Shown: positions 6,838-12,094 of the stretch, one piece after another
Position numbering within the stretch: the stretch's first letter is position 1
How the letters are laid out: the number at the start of each line of letters is the position of its first letter
Origin: an uncultured Clostridia bacterium
GTDB lineage: Bacteria; Bacillota; Clostridia; Oscillospirales; Ruminococcaceae
Length of the DNA stretch: 12,094 bases
NCBI GenBank assembly: GCA_947625455.1
Contig: CANQOJ010000053.1
Coordinates: 1 to 12,094 of the forward strand
Direction of reading: 5' to 3'
Notes under the pieces: model-generated
Told to the model about the DNA's origin: nothing
What the model saw: the letters and a program-made list of their open reading frames with translations, nothing else
The model's database searches: none
Position numbers and translations under genes: made by a program

Positions 6838-7412
6838 TTGGTCTTCCTCCTTTCGCAAAATATTCCCGGTAGCATTAAATTTGATACACAGAACAAAGTC
6901 AACGCCACTATATGATCAAGCTCGCTGCCAAGACTTCGGAACAGAAGCATAACAGCCAACCAAATCAACATTTCAATTATCGCTATGATTTTACACCGCA
7001 CCTTTTGACGCTCGGTCAATTCCTTGTTTGAGTTTTCAATCGGAGCTGATGAGCATATTATAGTCAAACTGTAGATGTGTAGGATAAACCAATAATAATC
7101 ATTTATCCCTTGCAGCAACCAATCCACCGCGAGAACCGCCAAGAGCGCTCCCACAAAAGTAACCTTGCATAGCAAGTGATTTGGAGCGTGATATCCACCG
7201 GTAAACAATCTGGTGAAACAGAACACTATGTAGAACACAACGCTTTCCCAGAACCTGCCGCTGACTAATCCTATTGCAAGTACGAGCAATATTCCGATCA
7301 CCGATGAAATACTCAGTTCAAAGCCGTATTCATATATTTCACGCTGTTCCTCCGGAACAACCTTTTGACGTATAAAAAAATCAGCCATAATGTGACTAAG
7401 TTTAGCGATCAT
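6834..7412 (-). CDS. agrB: AgrB-family membrane peptidase processing the autoinducer precursor
   Basis: The 192-residue length is typical for AgrB. The motif RLFTGGYHAPNHLLC (68-82) contains the catalytic His75 and Cys82, with the same spacing as His77/Cys84 of Staphylococcus aureus AgrB, and the conserved GGYHA. Several hydrophobic helices (about 36-52, 57-67, 84-102, 107-121, 143-161, 166-181) make it an integral membrane cysteine endopeptidase. It removes the AgrD C-terminal tail and forms the thioester intermediate for cyclisation. The start ATG at 7412 follows AAAGAGGTGAT. It is preceded by its own promoter and translationally coupled to agrD. Both catalytic residues are intact, so it should be active. 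Confidence 0.96.
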   Translation of the reverse strand: MIAKLSHIMADFFIRQKVVPEEQREIYEYGFELSISSVIGILLVLAIGLVSGRFWESVVFYIVFCFTRLFTGGYHAPNHLLCKVTFVGALLAVLAVDWLLQGINDYYWFILHIYSLTIICSSAPIENSNKELTERQKVRCKIIAIIEMLIWLAVMLLFRSLGSELDHIVALTLFCVSNLMLPGIFCERRKTK

Positions 7413-7435
7413 TCGATCACCTCTTTCTTGTCATC

Positions 7436-7464
7436 ATTATAGCTGATTAAATTTCGAATTGCAA
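7436..7464 (-). promoter_or_regulatory. agrBD promoter in the agrC-agrB gap
   Basis: On the minus strand, TTGCAA (7459-7464) is followed by exactly 17 bases and a perfect TATAAT (7436-7441), 23 bases before the agrB ATG. The -35 is only a 4/6 match, as expected of an activated promoter. Just upstream of it (7470-7477) is TGTGTTAA, which also occurs in the agrAC promoter and resembles the GTTAAG core of staphylococcal AgrA sites. AgrA binding here is inference. Confidence 0.65.
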
Positions 7465-7505
7465 TACCCTTAACACAAGTGGTATCGCCCACAACATAAA
7501 CGGTT

Positions 7506-8801
7506 TTATTTTTCCAGATTTACCCATATTTCAACAATGAATTTCCCATTATTCTCCATAAAATCAATTCTGCCGTTATGTGACCGGACAATGCTTTTTA
7601 CGGATTTTATCCCAAAACCGTGCAGCGATTTGTCGGAGCTGCTTGTTTCAAGATCGGGATTATTTTCTAACACAGACTCCGAAATGGAGTTTGAAACCGA
7701 TATTTGGGTAAGCGACTTTTTTGTTTTCATTGTGATCTCTATTACGGGTCGATCAACATTACTACAGCCTTCAATGGCGTTATCCAACAAATTTGAAAGC
7801 AGAATGCTGACATCAACGTCGTTTTCCGAAACAAATTGCGTATCGATCAAGCATTTGGTCGTTATTCCTTTTTCGGCGCACCGGGCAAGGTTATCATTTA
7901 TAACAGCGTCTACGATAGCGCTTCCGGTGTCAACTCCCGCAACGGTTGTCGAGATTTTCTTATCAATAACGCTTTCTATATACTCTTTTGCTTTTTCGGG
8001 TTTTCCGTTGGAAATCAGATCTGCGGCGGTCGAAAAGTAATGCTTGATATCATGGCGCATAGTTTTTATTTCGGAGTAACGCGTTCGCGCCTCAAGCACA
8101 AGCTTTTCCTGTGCGGAAAGATTAGCTTTTAAAAGGTTGTATTCCTCCCTCGTGATGTTATCATTCTGCATTTTATTAAGCAAAACATAAAGCAAGATGT
8201 TCAGCAGAGCGATCATTATGTAAGCAAAAAGAAAATCCAAACGCATTTCATTGTGTTTGAGCGAAATGCTCCAAAGTGAATTCGCGATTAAGAAAGATAT
8301 AACAAAGCACGACAGTTGAATGATCCATTGAAAACCGTTTAATGGTTTTTTCTTGCTTTTAAGTATGCGGACGAGCAACTCGCATACAATAAAGAACGCG
8401 AATTTAGTGAAGAAAAGCACAGGTATTCTTAAAGCACCGCCGGGTTCGGTAAGCTCCGTAACAGGGTCTTCCGAAGCCGCACGAAAAATGTTTATAATAA
8501 TTAGATTAATTGGCATAGTCGTAGTAACGGGAATTATGGTTAATAGAATTTTCTCTTGAATTTTTCCGCCAAGAAATATCAACGAATAACAAAAGAGTAG
8601 CACCAGCATCAATATTTCGCTTATATTTTGGAAAATTCCGATTTGGCTTAATTCTATGTTTTCAAAAGCCAAAAGAGCAAAGAAACCAACCGACTTTGCC
8701 CATTTCAATTTATCATTTCTAAACCCCAGAAACCTATTAGCCAAACGCACAATTATGTAGCACTCCGCTAACGAAGCTAAAATCTCCGCAAAATTCATCA
8801 T
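7506..8801 (-). CDS. agrC: AgrC-type sensor histidine kinase
   Basis: This 431-residue protein begins with about 210 residues of six to seven hydrophobic helices, the polytopic sensor domain of the HPK10/AgrC group. A short coiled segment (215-245) leads to the phosphoacceptor motif MRHDIKHYFS (His250). The GHKL ATPase domain has an N-box LLSNLLDNAIEG (334-345) and a G-box HGFGIKSVK (394-402), and no Pfam-type HisKA domain, as expected. The partner ligand should be the AgrD-derived cyclic peptide. Its first ATG overlaps the agrA stop (ATGA); a second ATG three bases later is equally possible. The gene follows, rather than precedes, the response regulator gene, unlike the staphylococcal agrBDCA order. 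Confidence 0.94.
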   Translation of the reverse strand: MMNFAEILASLAECYIIVRLANRFLGFRNDKLKWAKSVGFFALLAFENIELSQIGIFQNISEILMLVLLFCYSLIFLGGKIQEKILLTIIPVTTTMPINLIIINIFRAASEDPVTELTEPGGALRIPVLFFTKFAFFIVCELLVRILKSKKKPLNGFQWIIQLSCFVISFLIANSLWSISLKHNEMRLDFLFAYIMIALLNILLYVLLNKMQNDNITREEYNLLKANLSAQEKLVLEARTRYSEIKTMRHDIKHYFSTAADLISNGKPEKAKEYIESVIDKKISTTVAGVDTGSAIVDAVINDNLARCAEKGITTKCLIDTQFVSENDVDVSILLSNLLDNAIEGCSNVDRPVIEITMKTKKSLTQISVSNSISESVLENNPDLETSSSDKSLHGFGIKSVKSIVRSHNGRIDFMENNGKFIVEIWVNLEK

Positions 8802-9514
8802 AGCATACTCCGTAAATACTTTGTAAATTTGTCGTTGACCTCGTTTATTCTGCGCCGACTGAGCGGGATCGTTGTTTTATCGTCCAGCACGACTTGATCC
8901 TTTTCAACAGAGCGAATGTACCTGCAATTGACGAGGTAACTTTTGTAAGTTCTGACAAAGTCAAATGGTTCAAGCTGCGATTCGTAATCGGAAAGAATAC
9001 CGTAGCACTCCAAGATCTCGTTATCGTTAGTATGGACGTGAAGCCAATGCCCGTAAATCTCTATGTATACGATCTGCTCAATGTCAACATATACGTCATG
9101 CGACTTTGTCTGCAGCTTGAATTTCCTGCCAGCAATACGTTTTGATAACACGCCGGTTACCGCATCAAGCACCTCGCTCAACTCATCCTCAAAGAAAGAT
9201 TTTCTTATAAATCTGAACGGCTGAAATTTTAATGAGGAAAAAACAAGCTCATCGTGAGTAGTCACAAATATTATAAGAGTGCGTTTGTTGTCGCTTATTT
9301 TTTCGGCAATGTCGAAGCCGCTTATCTCCGGCATATCTATATCAAGGAAAACCACGTCAAAGGGTTCTGCCTTGTGCGCGTTCAGAAAAACCTTACCAGA
9401 CGTGAACTTGTCTATATGAATATCCGCACCTTGCCGCTTGAATTCTTTTAAGATGTGTTCGTAAAGATAGTCCAGAACAGCCGGCTCGTCATCACATATA
9501 GCACCTCTGATCAT
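8798..9514 (-). CDS. agrA: AgrA-type LytTR response regulator
   Basis: At 238 residues, it has a receiver domain (1-122) with acidic pocket CDDE (Asp8/Asp9), phosphoacceptor Asp58 in VFLDIDMPEISG, Thr85 and Lys105. A LytTR DNA-binding domain (about 131-238) follows with FVRTYKSYLVNCRYI (187-201) and IPLSRRR (216-222). LytTR regulators of the AgrA type bind paired 9-bp direct repeats spaced about one helical turn apart and activate transcription. The frame stays open upstream to 9547, but ATG 9514 follows GGGAGGGATTG and starts directly with the receiver strand, so it is preferred. It is the first gene of the agrAC operon and is translationally coupled to agrC. Confidence 0.95.
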   Translation of the reverse strand: MIRGAICDDEPAVLDYLYEHILKEFKRQGADIHIDKFTSGKVFLNAHKAEPFDVVFLDIDMPEISGFDIAEKISDNKRTLIIFVTTHDELVFSSLKFQPFRFIRKSFFEDELSEVLDAVTGVLSKRIAGRKFKLQTKSHDVYVDIEQIVYIEIYGHWLHVHTNDNEILECYGILSDYESQLEPFDFVRTYKSYLVNCRYIRSVEKDQVVLDDKTTIPLSRRRINEVNDKFTKYLRSML

Positions 9515-9537
9515 ACCAATCCCTCCCTTATATGGAT

Positions 9538-9566
9538 ATATTAACACATTATTTGATAAAAGTCAA
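9538..9566 (-). promoter_or_regulatory. agrAC promoter
   Basis: On the minus strand, TTGACT (5/6, 9561-9566) and TAATAT (4/6, 9538-9543) are separated by exactly 17 bases, 23 bases before the agrA ATG. It points away from the plus-strand repA-like promoter about 80 bases to the right, so the two units diverge. Confidence 0.7.
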
Positions 9567-9643
9567 CATCCTTGAGAGGCAAATCCCGTTGAAAGCAACA
9601 ACATGCACAAAACCGCTATATCTGTTTTAGGCAACATTAACAA

Positions 9644-9672
9644 TTGACAAAGACAAATAATTGTGTTAGAAT
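9644..9672 (+). promoter_or_regulatory. promoter of the RepA-like gene unit
   Basis: A perfect TTGACA (9644-9649), 17 bases, then TAGAAT (5/6, 9667-9672). This is the best sigma-A-type promoter in the window. It implies a leader of about 160 bases before the ATG at 9839. Confidence 0.75.
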
Positions 9673-9690
9673 AAAAACCTATCTCACCTT

Positions 9691-9825
9691 ATGAGAAGTA
9701 AACCATATCAAATGAACTATTATTGTCCGGAATGGAACTTTGCGAAAAATGCTGAGTTTCATTCCATATTTACTTTTCAGACTGATTGTGATAACATATT
9801 TTTATTCAAACAAAACCAAATTTAA
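9691..9825 (+). CDS. possible 44-residue leader ORF
   Basis: An open frame from ATG 9691 to TAA 9825 lies entirely inside the leader and ends 13 bases before the RepA-like start. The sequence is aromatic-rich (starts MRSKPYQMNYYCPEWNF) and has two Cys. There is no recognisable ribosome binding site before the ATG, so it may be chance, a remnant, or a leader peptide. I see no known family. Confidence 0.2.
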   Translation: MRSKPYQMNYYCPEWNFAKNAEFHSIFTFQTDCDNIFLFKQNQI

Positions 9826-9838
9826 AAGGAGGAATTCA

Positions 9839-10963
9839 ATGGACGAAAGAAAAAAGTTAAAACTTATCAGCAGCGTTGAAATTATGAACACTCCAATGAA
9901 AAAGCAGCGGTTCATAGTCGATGGGATGATTTATCCCGGCTTGCACATTCTATCGGGCGATCCGAAAATCGGAAAGTCATGGATGATGCTTGACATGTGC
10001 TTGGCTGCTGCAAACGGCGAGGATTTTCTCGGCAGAAAAACTGAGCGGGGGCAGGTCGTGTACATGGCATTGGAGGACACATTCGTCAGCTTGCAGTCGC
10101 GGCTGTATGAACTGACCGATGAGCCGAGCGAAAATCTGTTTTTCACTTTGCTCGCTAACTCAATCGGCAGCGGTCTCGAGGATGACTTGCGGGAATGCAA
10201 AAAAATGTTTCCGGACTTGAGAATGGTCGTTATCGATACGCTCCAGAAAGTCAGAAACACCATCGATGCAAAATACGGCGCGGACTATCAGGAGTTGTCC
10301 GTGCTTAAAAGTGTCGCAGACCAACTCGGAATCGCTATCGTTCTGGTTCATCACAACCGCAAAGCACGCGACTCCAATCCCAACAATCTAATCTCCGGAA
10401 CGAACGGAATTGCTGGCTGCGCTGACGGACTGCTTGTGTTTACTCGAAACGGAAATGACGCTAAGCTACACATCAGCGGCAGAGGTGCTCCATCATTGGA
10501 GTTGAATTTGAAAAGAGAAAAGTCCAAGTGGATATTGCTTGATCACGTACCCGAGAGCAAGCCGGATATTTTCTCTTTCATAATCCACGATTTCATATGT
10601 GAGAAAAGTTCGGTAAACGGAACGGCCTCGGAGATATGTTCTATGCTGAAGGAAAAATATCCCGGGCAGGAGTTCAATTGCAACTGGCTCTACCGTGATT
10701 TGCTTCAGCACGATTATGAAATCCGTACACTCGGTATCGACTATGGAAAAACAAAAAGCAATGGTGTGCGCAGCATTTTCATTTGCTACAACGCAGACAG
10801 GGACAGCAGTGGCGGTAAAATTCTGTATACGGAAAATGCTGTCCCTGCTGACCCTGTTGAGCAAATGAGAGGTGATACGCTTATTGCTATGGCAGCGGAA
10901 ATGATGAGAAGGAATCTTGCAAAGCAAGGAATCACTGTTCCGGCGTTTAATCCCGACCTGTGA
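9839..10963 (+). CDS. RepA-like RecA-fold ATPase/helicase of a mobile element
   Basis: This 374-residue protein has an AAA_25/RepA-type core. Visible features are a hydrophobic strand leading to Walker A HILSGDPKIGKSW (36-48), VVYMALED (73-80), Walker B LRMVVIDTLQKVR (127-139, Asp133), and IAIVLVHHNRKA (166-177, the sensor His/Arg region), followed by SGTNGIAGCADG (186-197). A C-terminal segment (about 258-318) looks like a winged helix (NGTASEICSMLKEKYPG to NGVRSIFICYN). Such proteins are hexameric replicative helicases or primase-helper ATPases on plasmids, phages and integrative elements. The frame opens at 9740, but the ATG at 9839 follows AAAGGAGGAATTCA and is clearly the start. It heads the plus-strand unit and indicates a plasmid-derived or integrative module. 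Confidence 0.88.
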   Translation: MDERKKLKLISSVEIMNTPMKKQRFIVDGMIYPGLHILSGDPKIGKSWMMLDMCLAAANGEDFLGRKTERGQVVYMALEDTFVSLQSRLYELTDEPSENLFFTLLANSIGSGLEDDLRECKKMFPDLRMVVIDTLQKVRNTIDAKYGADYQELSVLKSVADQLGIAIVLVHHNRKARDSNPNNLISGTNGIAGCADGLLVFTRNGNDAKLHISGRGAPSLELNLKREKSKWILLDHVPESKPDIFSFIIHDFICEKSSVNGTASEICSMLKEKYPGQEFNCNWLYRDLLQHDYEIRTLGIDYGKTKSNGVRSIFICYNADRDSSGGKILYTENAVPADPVEQMRGDTLIAMAAEMMRRNLAKQGITVPAFNPDL

Positions 10964-11223
10964 GCCGATTTGTGCGATTGTTTCGGCAAGATAAGGTAAC
11001 AACACGTCTCGCAGTATTGAAGCGAAATTTGAGCCCTTTCTGCGCGAGTTTGGGCAAGGCGGTTTACAGGGCAAATTGCAGGAGGGCAATGCAGATGTTT
11101 CGTGGAAAAGACAGACAGATACGAGGGTATGATTTCAATGCGAGTTAAAGCGACGGTGTCGCAGTCACAGCGGACGGCAAAGCCGACCGCATTGTAGAGA
11201 CATTTGTGGGAGGTGAAGTTTGA
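10964..11223 (+). pseudogene. probable decayed coding region downstream of the RepA-like gene
   Basis: No single frame looks like a normal gene. One frame (10995-11129) reads like ordinary protein with typical codons (SIEAKFEPFLREFGQGG... VSWKRQTDTRV), opening after a TAA and ending at a TGA. Another frame then continues sensibly from 11149 to a TGA at 11221-11223 (SDGVAVTADGKADRIVETF...). Together they suggest one gene with a frameshift and in-frame stops. An alternative frame with a GTG start overlapping the RepA-like stop (10960-11148) is open for 62 codons but is crowded with Arg codons (CGA, CGG, AGG), which looks like a shadow. I recognise no family. A non-coding role is not excluded. 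Confidence 0.4.
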
Positions 11224-11343
11224 TGTCAAGAAAAGCAAAAGTATGAAACACAGGTGTCACTTTGAAAGGAAAAATCCAACAAACGCGATAACAGTGGCTA
11301 TGCGGTAACACAAAAAGGTCATACCGCAGGAAAGGAAGGATAA
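11223..11343 (+). pseudogene. probable frameshifted small gene before the RHH gene
   Basis: ATG 11223 has a strong ribosome binding site (GGAGGTGAAGTTTG) and overlaps the preceding TGA, but stops after seven codons (MSRKAKV). A shift of one base, within an A-rich stretch, opens YETQVSL, then one TGA (11263-11265), then KEKSNKRDNSGYAVTQKG and on to a TAA (11341-11343) that abuts the next gene's ATG. A good start site followed by a broken but protein-like frame suggests recent decay of a gene of about 40 codons. No family is recognised. Confidence 0.4.
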
Positions 11344-11832
11344 ATGGCAGAAAAAATCGGTATCAGTTTAGATAATGAAACTTTACAGCTATGCGACAAA
11401 TACGCCGCAGAACATTCGCGGTCTCGTTCGGAATTTATCGCGACTGCGATTCAAAAATATGTTTCTGATTTAGAGCTTGGCAAGCAGAAAAATATAATCG
11501 CAAAGGAGCTTGCCGGAGAGATCGTCAAGGGCAGCGAAGCGGGCGTTACAAAGATTTCAAAGGGGCTGTTTCGGTACGCCGTTGAGGTTGAAATGATCGT
11601 TATGATACTGTCGGAGCTGGCAAATATTCCTCCCGAAGTCATGGAGGAATATCGAAAAGAAGCAATCAGAAATGTCCGCAGGACGCGAGGGAAAATAAAT
11701 CTCGACGATCTGATCGCGAGAAATAATCGGGAGTTCGCGGAGAAAAAAATATTCGCAAAAGGCGGCACGGACGATACAATTGTTGGTGAATACACAGTAG
11801 ACGATTATGATTTTATGGAGGATGATATATGA
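11344..11832 (+). CDS. ribbon-helix-helix (CopG/MetJ-like) DNA-binding protein
   Basis: The 162-residue protein begins with an RHH domain: strand KIGISLD (4-10), helix NETLQLCDKYAAEH (11-24), then SRSEFIATAIQKYVSDL (27-43), the usual R-S-E-F-I pattern. These proteins dimerise and bind DNA via the N-terminal strand. The remainder is unusually long for this family: a helical region (about 48-110), a basic stretch (NVRRTRGK, about 109-117) and an acidic tail (DDYDFMEDDI). Long RHH proteins of this sort occur on mobile elements as repressors or relaxosome accessory factors. The ATG at 11344 follows GGAAGGATAA and touches a TAA. It overlaps the next gene by four bases. Its exact role is unknown. 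Confidence 0.8.
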   Translation: MAEKIGISLDNETLQLCDKYAAEHSRSRSEFIATAIQKYVSDLELGKQKNIIAKELAGEIVKGSEAGVTKISKGLFRYAVEVEMIVMILSELANIPPEVMEEYRKEAIRNVRRTRGKINLDDLIARNNREFAEKKIFAKGGTDDTIVGEYTVDDYDFMEDDI

Positions 11833-12080
11833 CCAAATTTAACAGAATGAAATTATTTTTCAAGTCCTGCCTGCTGTTTTTCAGCAGACGAGCCGAGGCA
11901 AAAATCGGGGAAACTATACCAACTAAAGACGGATTTTCCGTGATAGATAATGTGCTATATTACATCAGCGGAAAGACAAAAATCAAGATCAAGGAACACT
12001 TCGCCGAAACAAAAGTGACCGCTCTTGACCTTGTGGAAAGCGCGATAAAATACGAGAAGCACACCCAAGCGGCGGGATAA
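11829..12080 (+). CDS. hypothetical 83-residue protein coupled to the RHH gene
   Basis: ATG 11829 overlaps the RHH stop (ATGA), with GGAGG just upstream in the RHH 3' end, so translation is coupled. The protein has a basic, hydrophobic N-terminus (MTKFNRMKLFFKSCLLFF), then SRRAEAKIG, a beta-like stretch DGFSVIDNVLYYISGKTKIKI, and a C-terminal helix. The N-terminus could be a short membrane-associating helix, but it is not a clear signal peptide. Family not recognised; the coding call rests on the coupling and normal composition. Only 14 bases remain to the right edge. Confidence 0.7.
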   Translation: MTKFNRMKLFFKSCLLFFSRRAEAKIGETIPTKDGFSVIDNVLYYISGKTKIKIKEHFAETKVTALDLVESAIKYEKHTQAAG

Positions 12081-12094
12081 TTTTCTCAAAAAAC

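Noticed and set aside
7537..8040. 167-codon plus-strand frame inside agrC
   Set aside because: It lies antisense to the well-supported histidine kinase domain, and its Ser/Thr-rich composition is the usual complement artefact.
10493..11238. Two long minus-strand frames (198 and 150 codons) opposite the RepA-like gene and the decayed region
   Set aside because: They lack ribosome binding sites and recognisable motifs; the RepA-like frame has clear Walker motifs on the other strand.
1..12094. CRISPR array, tRNA or rRNA
   Set aside because: No regularly spaced repeats and no cloverleaf or rRNA-like sequence were noticed on reading both strands; a covariance-model scan was not possible.

Overview
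The window looks like a low-to-moderate GC Firmicute of the class Clostridia, probably a gut Oscillospiraceae/Lachnospiraceae-type bacterium. The reasons are AGGAGG-type ribosome binding sites on nearly every gene, lipoprotein and Sec signals typical of Gram-positives, an agr-type cyclic-peptide quorum-sensing locus, and an accessory replication or transfer module of the kind carried by clostridial integrative elements. This placement comes from gene content only; there is no rRNA or housekeeping marker.

The window splits into two divergently transcribed halves, with the split at about 9.6 kb. Everything from 179 to 9514 is on the minus strand. In order of transcription it holds: an agrA-type LytTR response regulator and an agrC-type histidine kinase (9514 to 7506); agrB with a previously unlisted small agrD gene (7412 to 6688), behind its own promoter; a secreted papain-fold (YiiX-like) amidase and a tightly spaced lipoprotein (6525 to 4458); a 310-bp intergenic region; a small secreted Cys-containing protein (4147 to 3728); a stem-loop; and a four-gene ABC transporter operon of MacB/FtsX type (two permeases, ATPase, terminal lipoprotein; 3561 to 179).

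From 9644 to the right edge everything is on the plus strand. A near-consensus promoter precedes a RepA-like RecA-fold ATPase with a C-terminal helix-turn-helix-like tail. About 380 bp follow that look like decayed coding sequence, then a ribbon-helix-helix protein and an overlapping 83-residue hypothetical protein. This half resembles the replication/maintenance region of a plasmid-derived or integrative element.

Working model (inference): AgrB processes and exports the AgrD peptide, AgrC senses it, and AgrA activates the agrBD promoter and possibly the downstream units. The outputs would be the exported amidase/lipoprotein pair and the small exported protein. The MacB-like transporter with its lipoprotein would handle or give protection against the exported product, an arrangement reminiscent of lactococcin-972-type loci. 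The AgrD core is unusual because the residue at the expected ring position is serine, so a lactone rather than a thiolactone peptide is predicted.
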